A program made the translations under genes and the position numbers. Positions 1-9,784 of a stretch of 39,860 nt of DNA are shown here, piece after piece. The number at the start of each line of letters is the position of its first letter. The first letter of the stretch is position 1. The notes under the pieces are model-generated. The model searched no databases. It saw nothing but the letters and a program-made list of their open reading frames with translations, and was not told the DNA's origin. Source of the DNA: Chara braunii (taxonomy: Eukaryota > Streptophyta > Charophyceae > Charales > Characeae); assembly GCA_003427395.1 (NCBI GenBank), contig BFEA01000047.1, forward strand, positions 2,326,128 to 2,365,987, given 5' to 3'.

Positions 1-17
1 ATATATATATATATATC
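1..17. repeat. (AT)n microsatellite at window edge
   Basis: Alternating AT runs from the first base to about position 17. A second short run at 40-49 lies directly before the dispersed repeat at 50-90. Confidence 0.9.
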
Positions 18-49
18 GTCAAATAAAACTGTCCGGTAAATATATATAT

Positions 50-90
50 CGTCAAACAGAACTGCCCGATAAACCGTAGGCAGAGACGTA
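50..90 (+). repeat. Dispersed repeat, copy 1 (second copy at 7370)
   Basis: A stretch starting GTCAAACAGAACTGCCC is found again at 7370-7408 with few differences, and both copies follow an AT-rich run. A shorter degenerate copy lies at 17-40, so the unit is also duplicated locally. It is probably the end of an interspersed element. I see no coding potential and cannot name the family. Confidence 0.6.
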
Positions 91-279
91 TATTTTCGTA
101 TTTTTTTTGGGGGGGGTCGTTATTTCGAACGGAACCGTTCATACGGCCATGGGACGCGGCTGTACGACCAGAGCCCCGTACGACGTACGGCGTGTTACAT
201 AACCAAGAGCAGCCATCGTCTAAAACGACAATCTTGACGCAAGTTGTGCGGGTAAGAGACATCTGGGACAATTAGAAGT

Positions 280-870
280 AGACCTGGAGGACAACTCGAG
301 AATTGAAAAATAAATTTTGAAGACTTAGTAAAATACCAAAAAGACTAGCACATATTCGGTAGGCTACACCGAACAGGTGGGTATCGCTCCTCTCGGAAGT
401 GAGAGTTTTGGACAGTCTGAAAACCTTGAATGGTCCTGAAGTGGTGAAAGGTCCGAAGACCCTAAAAACCACCTGTTTAAGCACGCTGCATCTCGAAGTG
501 GTGAAGTGTTTCCTGAAGTGGTCAAGTGAGAGTTTTTGGCAGTTTGAAAATCATGAATGGTCCTGAAGTGGTGAAAGGTCCGAAGACCATGAAAACCACC
601 CGTCACCACTTCAAGATGCAGCTTGCCTAAACACGTGGTTTTCAAGGCCTTCGGAGCTTTCACCACTTCAGGACCATTCAGGATTTTCAGACCTGAATGG
701 TCCGGAAGTGGTGAAAGGTCCGAAGACCTTGAAAACCACCTGTTTAGGCACGCTGCATCCTGAAGTGGTGAAGGGTGTCCTGAAGTGGTGAGAGGTCCGA
801 AGACCTTGAAAACCACCTGTTTAGGCAGGCTGCATCCTGAAGTTGTGAAGAGTGTCCTGAAGTGGTGATG
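280..870. repeat. Block of direct and inverted repeats (motif GAAGTGGTGAAAGG)
   Basis: The block is built from repeated pieces with the cores CCTGAAGTGGTGAAAGGTCC, GAAGACCTTGAAAACCACC and GGCACGCTGCATCCTGAAG. Forward copies lie near 433-510, 553-600, 700-770 and 776-865. One copy at 604-681 is inverted. The open frames crossing the block, including one of 247 codons on the minus strand, come from the repetition and do not look like a real protein. Confidence 0.8.
604..770. repeat. Inverted repeat, arms of about 78 bp
   Basis: The left arm (604-681) reads, in reverse complement, almost the same as the right arm (692-770), with only a handful of mismatches and a spacer of about 10 bases. A transcript of either strand could fold into a long hairpin. 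It sits inside the wider repeat block and may be the core of a fold-back element. Confidence 0.75.
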
Positions 871-1123
871 AAAAATACGACTGTTGTTAACCTTCTCTCG
901 AAAGACAGGGTACTGGTGCAGGGAAAAAGGGGACGAAGATAAGAGTTTGCAAGTCACAGATGATATGGGGGAAGAAGGGTACGCAGCCGTGGAATGAAAG
1001 ACGCCATGAGACTTTGAACATATCAGAGAACTAGTTAACGGAGAAGCACTGAGAGTGACATCATTGAAAGTCATGGAGGAGATAGCAGCGAGAATATGAC
1101 CATCCACACAGCTCCAGCAGGGG
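871..1123. other. Unassigned spacer
   Basis: No coding, RNA or repeat signal that I can support between the repeat block and the LINE remnant. Confidence 0.5.
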
Positions 1124-2260
1124 GTGCCCTGCTACAAAAAGTTTCTCTTCCTAGGGAACCACGCGTTTTGCAAGAAGCCCCTGTGGACATCAAAGTCGCA
1201 GGGTGGTGGAGTGATAAGGAAAAAAAAGGTGATTTTTACGCTAGACCAATCTTCCTCCAAAAAAGGAACAGACATGCTGAGATCGAAGGTTCTCAAGAAG
1301 CCTGCTTTGGTAACTGAAAAACACAACAGAGAGCAGGATCTTCTGCCCATCTCGGAAGAGGAAACACAGTTCCTCTGCAGACAATTTAAAACTATTCCCT
1401 CTCAAAAGTTGGCAAGTACGTTGTGGTTACAACTGTTCTGGGCAACAGCAACAGCAGTTTGTTTAGTTAACAAAGGTACGAACATCTTGTCTAGCTGTGT
1501 ACGATGTAGGTGGATTTGGGAAGCAAACATGCATCTTTAGCTGACCTATCCAGCCTCTAGACACATTTGGGAAGTGGTGGATTTACCACTGGAACCGGAT
1601 CGCAAGAGTAGGTTTTCAGTGGTACGAGGAGTGGAGAGTCTCAGCCACTCACAGGGATTCAGACAAACAGGAGAACAGTTGGCTGTATATAGCTCACAGA
1701 CGATTAGAGCAATCATCATGAAAGCAATATGGGAGGACAGGAACAATCAGTTATTCAAGGGACAACACATGTTAGATCTGGCAATTAAGAACAGGATTGG
1801 TTGACATTAGGACAAGCATTCAGAGTGACTGGTCTCAAAGATCAGAAAAAGGACAGACATGAAACTCTAGGAGATGGTTTGGGGATGCATGGGGGAGAGA
1901 GTTCAGATGAGCGAAGCTGAACCCGTCAGGTAGGGTCAGTGCTGCACCATGGCTGCTCCCCCCCACCGAACATGGGGTGTGTTTTAGGTCCCCGCCTTGA
2001 GAGTCCCTAGTAGAAAGTTAAGAGGCAAAAGTCCTGAAGTCGATCTAGATGGCGTGGTTCTGGATGGGCTGTTAAATCCCAACCCCCTTTTTCTCTGTTT
2101 GGGAGAACTGCTGAAAATAGACACTGGACCTGGTTTCAAGAGCCTACAGATGGGTGAGGGCCCGAGCATGTCTTGTACTGGGTTGTTTGTGGGGTGATCC
2201 CCAGGCCCCTGTGCTATATTTGCAATAAATGTGGTGACTGTATTCCAAAAAGAAAAAAGG
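1124..2260 (+). mobile_element. LINE remnant: C-terminal zf-RVT region and 3' tail
   Basis: The plus-strand frames hold the end of a plant-type LINE ORF2. At about 1380-1500 is a stretch like the zf-RVT lead-in (LASTLWLQLFWATATAV), followed by SSCVRC near 1490-1507. After a stop comes PASRHIWEVV, then the closing motif IMKAIWEDRNNQLF near 1717-1760. In LINEs this order is the C-terminal zinc-binding segment and the W..RN..F tail. The expected next cysteine appears as Tyr (LTYPASRHIW), and stops interrupt the frame. No reverse transcriptase or endonuclease lies upstream, so the copy is 5'-truncated and dead. The 3' end is probably the A-rich stretch near 2250-2265. The family assignment rests on motif memory only. 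Confidence 0.6.
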
Positions 2261-2372
2261 AAAAAACGCCTTGACACAAAAGATTAATGGGATGGGGCTT
2301 TTTGTTTTTTTTTCCTGGCCGATGCTGAAAGAAGCCTTTTGACAGCTCTCCAACCTGCCTTGTTGCCTTACA

Positions 2373-2483
2373 CGACCGTCTTCCCCCTAACACAGCGCAC
2401 CCTGATTATGAATGGGTAGAACCTATATTTCAGGTCAGGTACAGCCGAAATGAGGGCGCATTGTGTTCGGGTGAACACGGTAG
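2373..2483. mobile_element. MITE-like element family 1, copy 1 (111 bp)
   Basis: Left end CGACCGTCTTCCCCCTAACA. The right end is its near reverse complement (TGTTCGGGTGAACACGGTAG). Two further elements of 112 bp with the same termini lie at 10292-10403 and 11105-11216. The terminal inverted repeats run about 30-36 bp with several mismatches. There is no ORF, and no clear target-site duplication is visible. Confidence 0.75.
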
Positions 2484-2802
2484 TGAGCAAATCCACCAGG
2501 CCCACAAGAGACAGGCATTGAGTGCACCACAAAATATAACGGTGGCGATGAGAGAAACGGGTGTTTACATACCATACCACAGTGCAAGAGCCACGTCAAG
2601 AAGACTCATAGGGGCAGGGGGTAAGCAACCAGACAAGGGGATGTGGGAGGAAGGCACGTAACCGATACGCCCTCGATCCGGGGGATGCAGAAGTCTTGCA
2701 TCCGCCAATCAAACAATTCCAAAACGGTCCAGTGTGGGCATTGCCAAAGCCAAAAACAAAACACTTCTTAAGCCCCATACGCACAGCGGATAACAAATCT
2801 GG

Positions 2803-2829
2803 CAACAACAACAACAACAACAACAACAA

Positions 2830-2897
<68 letters not shown>

Positions 2898-2898
2898 N

Positions 2899-2973
<75 letters not shown>
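2803..2973. repeat. (CAA)n then poly(A) of about 143 bases with one N
   Basis: About nine CAA units run into a nearly pure A tract from 2831 to 2973, with one undetermined base at 2898. The length is unlikely to be exact in a short-read assembly, and the N suggests two contig ends joined inside the homopolymer. Confidence 0.9.
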
Positions 2974-2974
<1 letters not shown>

Positions 2975-3708
2975 AGGCATGAACGAACCAGATATGCAGA
3001 CATGGAGAGAGACAATTCTGCCCGAAGCAAAAGTCAGTCACCGCCATTTCCAGCCTTGGACATTCTCCATGCAGGCATACTTTCGAACCAGCGCGGTCAG
3101 TCTCAAGAGCCGAGTTTCATCTCTACAGCCATGGCACAGTGTACAAAATTGAAACCATACCGATCAAGATATCCAGCCCACCCCTGCATGGCTGTAGTGG
3201 TCTTACATTACATCACGCACACACAACAACAACACCCACGCACGTGTTGCACACTACTACCTCCATCAAACACATGACCACAAGGGCACGCAGCCCCATC
3301 CACTATATCCGCAACTTCACACTAGGGGCCCCAACCCACAACGGCGAAGCAAAAGCTGGTCTCGCAGCCAAAACTTGAGCGAGAGAGGACGGGAACATGA
3401 CAACTGACTTACTGTGTTTCTCCAGGAGTATAAAGGAGGCAAGGGAACATCACTTGAGGGTGGCCATTGCAGCCGACAACAGACATGTCCGTCGTAAAAT
3501 AAACATATGAGAGATGTAATTCACAACCCTTCTTCAAGGGTTAAAAATAAAAACACATGCAGTAGCTTTCTCCAAAAACTCCCAGTTCTCATCACCACCA
3601 GAGTTCCCGAGCTCCTGTCTCATAAATGTCTTTACAAAGGATGTAAAGCCGCAAGTCACTAAGCACCTAAAGTGGAGAAATTGAGAGCACATCTCAACTT
3701 TTCCTTAT
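2974..3708. other. No gene recognised; CA-rich patch near 3213-3245
   Basis: I see a short CA-rich stretch and several stop-rich frames. On the minus strand this would be the 3' flank of the candidate exon at 3709-3861, but I cannot point to a clear polyadenylation signal. Confidence 0.4.
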
Positions 3709-3861
3709 TCAGTGTTTGAAATCATCAAAATCTGCGAGGGCATGCTTGATAACCTCAACGCTACTGGATTCGGACGGAGCGGTCATGTCGCAAACGGAAC
3801 CATCCTCCATAATGTCCCTGCATATATCACACATGTACTGCTCAGACCGTCCAACAGGATG
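3709..3861 (-). CDS. Candidate terminal exon, Cys-rich, unknown protein
   Basis: On the minus strand an acceptor-like GGTAG ends at 3862. After it, 50 codons run open to a TGA at 3711-3709. The product starts HPVGRSEQYM, continues CDICRDIMEDGSVC and ends in a Ser/Asp-rich tail (ALADFDDFKH). CxxC plus a third Cys ten residues later suggests a small metal-binding turn. The frame has a TAG directly before the proposed splice site, so it must be either a spliced last exon or chance. A second exon-like piece (RRMYVSFTATSLEAG, near 4400-4447, followed by GGCAG/gtattt) lies upstream on the same strand but cannot be tied to it. I do not recognise the family. The plus-strand ORF over the same bases (3712-4317) looks like an antisense shadow. 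The adapter at 4626 cuts this locus off from the Dof gene. Confidence 0.3.
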   Translation of the reverse strand, partial: HPVGRSEQYMCDICRDIMEDGSVCDMTAPSESSSVEVIKHALADFDDFKH

Positions 3862-4625
3862 CTACCTGAACACTTGCAAGGATGCAAAATTACTAACGAC
3901 AGCCACACTCAAGAGCGCAAACTGCAGTTGCACTTAGCACTGCAAAACGCGAAACCAGTACGGTATTCGGATGCACTGCAGAAACAACCACAACAAAAGG
4001 TGGATACGAGGGTGGAGTGTACTAGTGTACGATTCGCACGCATGATGATCGCATACTTGGCGGCTGAGTGGACCATCGGTCGGTCGGTTGGTTGGGTGGG
4101 TGGTTTGTCAGTTAGTTCAAGGGCAGCTCAAAATCGGTCCATGAGAAGGCATGCCAGCAGGAGAACTGTTGTGCGAGCACAAGTGAGAGTCTTCTGTGGA
4201 TGTGAACTGATGAGGAAGGGAAAGTGCACATCCATCAGATTAGAGCGAAGTACCCCTACAGGTGAATTTGTCAAAGGTAAGTCCACCTTTCCAAAAGCAC
4301 GACGAATAACGGATTGAAAGAAGGTAAAAAATGAGCAGGAAAAAGGAAACAATGAAAGAAAGAATATCGCCATCCAATGACGACAAATACCTGCCAGCCT
4401 CCAAACTGGTGGCAGTAAAACTAACGTACATTCTCCGCTTACAATACAGGAAGCTGTACACACAGCATACTAGTGCTGTCGACTCAGAGAGAGCTTTGCC
4501 CGCATGGCAAGCATGCCGATACATGCAGAAAAAAAACAGAACCAAGAATTCGCTCCACATCCACCACAGGCGATCAGGGCCAGGCAAATGAGTGCACACG
4601 TGCGCATGCACACACACGGGGGGGG

Positions 4626-4659
4626 GTCTCTTATACACATCTAGATGTGTATAAGAGAC

Positions 4660-4661
<2 letters not shown>
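4626..4661. other. Nextera mate-pair junction adapter left in the assembly
   Basis: Positions 4643-4661 are exactly AGATGTGTATAAGAGACAG, the 19-base Tn5 mosaic end. Positions 4626-4642 are 17 of the 19 bases of its reverse complement. The two lie head to head as in the circularisation junction of a Nextera mate-pair library. In one frame it translates to the peptide YTHLDVYKRQ, a known database contaminant. It is not genomic sequence, and the DNA on its two sides may not be neighbours. Confidence 0.97.

Positions 4662-4709
<48 letters not shown>
4662..4709. repeat. (GA)24 microsatellite
   Basis: Pure GA dinucleotide run between the adapter and the Dof stop codon. In the sense of the gene it is (CT)24 starting one base past the TAA, so it would open the 3' UTR. 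Confidence 0.95.
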
Positions 4710-4710
<1 letters not shown>

Positions 4711-4713
<3 letters not shown>

Positions 4714-7098
4714 GTTGCTTTCTTGAAAAGCCATGGACCTAGGGATAGAAGCAGGATTGGCCAAACGCGCATTCTGATCGGGAGAGAACAGCCTTTTTTC
4801 GAAGCTGACGGGTGAAGAGGAGTTTTCAAATCTCGGTGCCTTTGGCATCCCTCCGTTGAAAGCCCTGAACATGCTGCCCAGGCCTGAAGTTGGCCCTGAC
4901 AACCCCTTTCCTGCACTCCATCCACCTATCCTGCCATCCCCGTGCACTCCGTCACCGGTCCTGAGCAACTTTGGTGCCCAGACCATTCCACCCATGTCTC
5001 CCCCTCCCTCCATTACCCCTTCTTCCGATCCACCATCCTCCCCCACACCTCTGTTCCTGCCTTCGGTTGCCTCGTGCAACCCCTTTGGTTTGAATTGCCC
5101 TGTTGGGCTTAACATTCCTGCAGGAGGGTTCCCCACACTAGGACCGACCAGACAGTTCGCATCGTCAACCGTTTGTTTTCCCATCATCACAGCGGCACCC
5201 CCATCACGCATATGTTTGCCAAGCACAGAAGCCGGCGAGACTCCTGCAGATGCATTAGCCACAGCCGCAGCTGCAGCTGCATTTGCCCATGGCATCCCCC
5301 ATAAGCTTCCCCAACCAGCTGCAGCACCCCAAGGGGAACTTGGAGAAAGCCCAGCCCAGCCCCCTGGCCAGAGTCCAGTGCTGGCCCATCCCGCAGCACC
5401 TGAAGCTGCCGGTCCAGCACCAGCCATGGCACCACCATGGTGCCCATTCCAGCCCAAGTGGTATCCAAACGGCCACGCACCACTGAAATACCCGTAGGGC
5501 GATCCCGTGCTTGCAGGACCCCATGTTCCAGGAGATGCATGCATCGCCGCCGCTGTGGGTGTCACACTTGGCCAAACACCAGCACCTGCACTTGCTGCTG
5601 CGCTTGCCAGCTCTCCCGCCTCCATTCCCGGCGTTTTGAACATACCCATACTGACGCCCAGCGAATCCACTTGCATGCCCCCTGGCCCTCGCACCAATCC
5701 CACAGATGGTGGTGGAGGTGGTCCCCACACTGATGATCCCTGCACTCCAACTTGTGAAGGCATCATTGAAGGTCCTGTCAGGTCATTCATTCTTTCTCCA
5801 TCTGCATTCAGGCTGCTCACTGAGCTCATGCACACACTCGTGTTTGCCATGGAGGATGTGCAAGTGGACGCATCTGTGGTCTCTCGAACCGCGCAAAAGC
5901 CTCTGGCCACTGCGGCACTCTCCTCTTCTTCATTGCTGCCTAGAGTTTCACTAACTGGTGTTGCCAAACCAGTGGGCGTAACACCCTGCTGAAGCCGCCT
6001 CGTCTTCTGTTTCTTGCGCCGGACATCAGGTCCCAATAACCCCTCTACCCCTGAACCCGGAATGCCTAATCCAGGCACACCAAACCCTTCCACCGCCCCT
6101 CCTGGAAGAACAGGTGGAGCAGTGAGCCCCTGCAGCTGCTGGAATACCCCATATTGCAGCGAGGTAGTCTCTTCGGCAACCAGTCCCCTTCCCAGGCCCA
6201 TGATCCCCAGTCCGGCTGGCAATGCGGAGGTAGGAATTGGCCTGGCAACTCCACAGTTGGTGCCCGCAGGAAACCTTGTGGGAGCTCCATCAGCTCTTCC
6301 AAGCTCTGAAGTCATGCCAGAAGGGCTGACCTCGTCCTCCACCTCCAATCTGACACATCCCGGCACTGACGAGTTTGGGAAACCTGACGACGATCCAGGC
6401 CCTGGAACTGTCCCAGAAACTGACCCAATGCCAGCACTTGCTGTTCCACAGCTATTTCGGGCTGGGTTTCCACCGGAGCTTACATTCGCTTGACCGTTTG
6501 CACTTTTCTGCTGTGAGTGCTTGTTCTTTCGTCTCCCTGCTCCCACCGGAACATTACGGAGTGTACCCCCTGCAGTCCAATACCTCTGACAACCCTTGCA
6601 GAAATGACGAGGTTGGTTGACATTATAGTTGTTGTAATAGCAGAACTTTGTATCAAAGCTCTCACACCGTGGGCAAGCAACAGCTTTGTCGGGTCGCTTG
6701 GTTTTCTCCTGCGAAGTACAGAGCCCACCCCCACTGGAGATCCCCCCATCGACTTTCTCACTCCCTCCCTCTTCTCCTTCTCCATCCATACCAACCATCC
6801 GCATACCTGTTGACCCTGTCAAACCCTCGCTTCTCCCACAGCCCTTTCCACCTGACGAATCCAAACCCAGACCATTTACTGTCATCTCTTCACCTCTCCC
6901 TTGACCCATGGATGTCGTTGGTATATTTTCACCCCTGCCTTCAATTGCATGTCCTCCTGACATGACAGTCACCCCACCCGGAGCCATACTTTGTGTTCCA
7001 TTGCCAGCCTCGAAGTTGCCATCATCACTGCCACTATTGCTCCCTGATGAGCTCCCAGCCTCTTCAGACGGCAATACTCCCGACCCCATTCTTCGGTC
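4711..7098 (-). CDS. CDF: CDF-type Dof transcription factor, exon 2 (Dof finger and C-terminus)
   Basis: A long frame from ATG 7089 (with three more codons back to an acceptor at 7099-7100) to TAA 4713-4711, 792 residues from the ATG. Residues 132-190 are a Dof domain with C139, C142, C164 and C167, spaced CX2CX21CX2C, including [16 protein letters not shown] and [20 protein letters not shown]. Dof proteins bind AAAG-type DNA sites in the nucleus. Three further matches point to the cycling-Dof-factor branch: [12 protein letters not shown] (about 703-714), MFRAFN (740-745) and [15 protein letters not shown] at the C-terminus (777-791). In Arabidopsis, CDFs repress CONSTANS and FT and are removed by FKF1-GIGANTEA. 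That role here is inference. The middle is Gly/Ala/Ser-rich, with an alanine run and a Trp/Gly-rich part. At 792 residues it is far longer than the roughly 300-500 of land-plant CDFs. An in-frame TAA lies five codons before the ATG, and the TAACAG there can serve as a splice acceptor. Confidence 0.93.
6520..6696 (-). other. Dof DNA-binding domain (within the CDF gene)
   Basis: Residues 132-190 of exon 2. All four zinc-binding cysteines are present, with the invariant core [15 protein letters not shown] and the basic tail GAGRRKNK. The sequence is very close to land-plant CDF Dof domains, while the flanks are unrelated low-complexity sequence. Confidence 0.95.
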
Positions 7099-7369
7099 CT
7101 GTTACAGATCACAAACAGGCACACACCGTTAGCCACCGGACATGGTTCAGCTGGTCTATTACGGTCAGCAGACCATGGTTATTAAAAAACAACAACGATA
7201 ATCTGTTTACCACCAGGGAGATGTGTGCAGCTCGCCCATACGGCAGGGGTGCAGAAGTTGGGGCTTTGTCAACCTGAGCATGTTTTTTTGTCTTCTTGCT
7301 GCCGTTGTTTCTTGTCATTTCTGGCAGAGGGGTTCCCGACATAGTTTGCCAGCGTCTTATATATATTTT

Positions 7370-7408
7370 GTCAAACAGAGCTGCCCGGTAAACCGTGCGC
7401 AGAGAGGA
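7370..7408 (+). repeat. Dispersed repeat, copy 2
   Basis: Matches positions 50-90 (GTCAAACAGARCTGCCCGRT core followed by AAACCGT and GCAGAGA) and is likewise preceded by an AT-rich run. This copy lies inside the proposed CDF intron. Confidence 0.6.
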
Positions 7409-7554
7409 AGAAGAGGACAACAAAGGGGCTGTGACAAACTGTCTCTTCAGAGCTTCACCGACTCATATATTTTTGAAAAAGGTACCTTCCAACACGTTAT
7501 CGGAGCCTTTCAAACTAACATCTTTCCCTCACTCAGGGTCTCGCCGGACGGTAT

Positions 7555-7580
7555 GAAAAACGAAACGAAACGAAACGAAC
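7555..7580. repeat. (ACGAA)n short tandem repeat
   Basis: About four units of ACGAA inside the intron. Confidence 0.8.
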
Positions 7581-8167
7581 TTGAGACTCAAGAGAGACCG
7601 AACATCACAATTATGTTTCCTTTTTTGCACCACCGCCGCACAGCACATGCGAAATCACTCGCGGGAATGGCCTGAAGAGTTTGTGTGAGGCCTGACATGC
7701 ACAAATGTCCGAAACTTTGGCCTGACACTGTTTGGAACGACGTGGTGCACTCGCTCGGATTCGCAGCTCCACCAGCAGACCTCTGCAGGACCTGCGAGTT
7801 CGCGCGAGTTACAGGCATGGGGACAGCAACTGCAACCCTCGCGACCTTGGAGTGTGACACAATTCGCGAGGTTTGACTGACAGGGTCCGCAGGAGTGCTG
7901 TGCGGTGAAACATTCGCGACCTTTTTTTTTCGTGTGCCATACAGTCCGGCGAGGCCCTCAGTAAAGCAACACTACCCGTCCTTACGGAAGAGCCATTGCT
8001 AGAGTACTTTCAACAGTCGGTCAATGGACACAGCAGGAGCAGCAGTTGTTCCAATTTTTAATGGATGTCTAACAGCATCCGGTCACCTAACATGCCCTGA
8101 TGCAGTTCCACCTGTCCTCCACCCAACAACCCTGATGCACATCCACTGCCCAACAACCGCTCCGCAA

Positions 8168-8443
8168 CCCCCTCCAAACCCTTCCCCACAAATGCACACC
8201 ATTCGCACTACTGCCTTGGACCTACAGAGGGCAGGGTTGACTCCAAACCCTTCCTCAAAACTGCACTCTTCACATTACGACATCGGTCATCGGTGCCCCC
8301 CTCCAAGCCCTTCCCCGAAAATCCACACCTTCGGCACTACCCCCTTGTTCCTGGGGAGGACAGGGTAGACTCAAACCCTTCCTCCAAAATCCCCGTTCTT
8401 CGCACTACCACCTGGGTCCTACAGGGGGAGGATATGTAGTAGA
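8168..8443. repeat. Minisatellite, about four units of 57-75 bp
   Basis: Units begin near 8168, 8241, 8297 and 8369. Each opens with a form of CTCCAAACCCTTCC and carries CACTAC, and three of them hold a G-rich piece ending in GTAGA or GTTGA. The second unit is shorter and more diverged. Nothing coding is visible. Confidence 0.7.
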
Positions 8444-8536
8444 CCCTGCCTCCGATGAATAAAGTTCAATAAACCCATTTGCTACGGACTGCAAACAGGT
8501 GAAACATCCAATGGACCTAACCATTATCTGGTCCTT

Positions 8537-8720
8537 AGGGCCTCCGCTCCACCACCCACCAAATGTGCGGAGTCCGGCTTCTACAACAACACAGGATCTT
8601 AGAAAAGAACGAGGAAAAAAAAGAAAAGAAAAGAAAAAGAACTTTCCAGCACAGTGTGGAAAGATGCACCGCCATAACCTCTGTTTTTGGCGCATGTCGT
8701 GAGTCGTGGAGCGAAGTCCT
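8537..8720. mobile_element. MITE-like element family 2, copy A
   Basis: Left end AGGGCCTCCGCTCCACCAC. The right end near 8704-8720 (CGTGGAGCGAAGTCCT) is its approximate reverse complement. An A-rich stretch at 8612-8640 accounts for the greater length compared with copies B and C. Confidence 0.55.
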
Positions 8721-8796
8721 ACAGGAGGAAGCCCACGGAGGGGGACCTACCTTCACCTTCATCTGGCTCTAGCAATGGGTGAGATGGGTGAGACTT

Positions 8797-8920
8797 AGGG
8801 CCTCGCTCCACCACTTACCAACTGTGCAAACCGAGAATGCATCTTTTGCTAGAACACGGAGAGATACTCCGCCATATTCTTTTTCTTTTGAGCATGAGGT
8901 GAGTGGTGGAGAGCGACCCA
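8797..8920. mobile_element. MITE-like element family 2, copy B (124 bp)
   Basis: Left end AGGGCCTCGCTCCACCAC and right end GTGGTGGAGAGCGACCC pair as terminal inverted repeats. The interior (CTGTGCAAACCGAGAATGCA and onward) matches copy C at 11295-11417 along its length. Confidence 0.65.
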
Positions 8921-9106
8921 TAACTACTCCCCCTCCATGTTTTGGGAGGACGAAAGGCAGCCGCCCACGTAGAACAATATATTCCCTGGGCCCCCCACAT
9001 CTACAGAAACCAATAGAAAACGTAGTGCACCGAGAAAAAGGCCAGCCAGTCGCGCTCCTGCACCTCCGACCACGGAAAACGCCATCCCTATGGCGCATAT
9101 TTCACG

Positions 9107-9555
9107 AGGCCCGATGTCACACAGCCCGTTCGCCGGCACTTGCGAAAGGTCCATACGGTGGCTTGCGCGGAAGACCTGCTGAGATCGACTGGCATGCACG
9201 GAACGGAAAATTGGCCCATTTCTCGACTCGATTTATGGGTGTCATCCTTGCTCAGGGCCATGCAATCTTCTCTGTATCGTTCCAATTTTAGCGGATGTCC
9301 CACCGAAGGACTATGCACGGAAAATTGGCGGCACGAGGTGCGAGGCCAAATTTGAGCCAGTAGAATGTGTGTGCCTCATGGCACTACTCGCAGGAGGCCA
9401 GATGTCGCACAGCCCGGTTGCCGGCACTTGCGAAAGGATACCGTGGCTCGCACGGAAGACCTGCTGAGACCGAGTGGCATGGACGGAAAATTGGCGGCAG
9501 GAGGTGCGAGGCCAAATTTGGGCCAGTAGAATGTCAGCCGCATGGCACTACTCGC
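9107..9555. repeat. Duplicated unit of about 165-185 bp, one copy interrupted
   Basis: The unit at about 9393-9555 (core GCCGGCACTTGCGAAAGG, then GACCTGCTGAGA and GGAAAATTGGCGGCA) is found again split as 9107-9208 plus 9312-9392. The roughly 100 bp between them (about 9209-9311) are flanked on both sides by a copy of CGGAAAATTGGC, like an insertion with target repeats. Part of that insert appears in reverse complement at 9576-9650 (GGAACGATACRGAGAAGATT). Confidence 0.6.
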
Positions 9556-9784
9556 TGAATGTTACAAGTGGCAAGAACTGGAACGATACGGAGAAGATTT
9601 CCATATCCCCTGGGCAAGGTCGACGAGCACAAATCGAGAAGATTTGTGACGTGCCCTGGGCAAGTAGCACACGCGCGCAAATCGAGAGAGTGGCCATTAC
9701 GTTATAATAACTGGGCAGTACACTGCCATTCCTCACATTTCGCGAGTCGTACGGCAAGCCTCTGCGCCTCTAGTTCAAAACGCG

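Noticed and set aside
364-1107. 247-codon minus-strand ORF
   Set aside because: It runs through the repeat block and repeats the same peptide pieces; no start context, family or splice signal supports it.
2596-3277. Poly-Lys and poly-Phe open frames of 112-193 codons
   Set aside because: They are translations of the poly(A) tract and its N, with no real protein sequence on either side.
3712-4317. 201-codon plus-strand ORF
   Set aside because: It resembles no family, has low-complexity parts and is antisense to the more protein-like candidate exon at 3709-3861.
4473-4742. ORF reading VSYTHLDVYKRQ then Arg-Glu repeats
   Set aside because: It crosses the sequencing adapter and the GA microsatellite; artefact.
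4856-6965. Plus-strand ORFs across the Dof exon
   Set aside because: Shadows of the Dof gene; the Dof zinc finger is on the minus strand.
8168-8443. CRISPR array
   Set aside because: The units are long, imperfect and without unique spacers, and the DNA is eukaryotic; it is a minisatellite.
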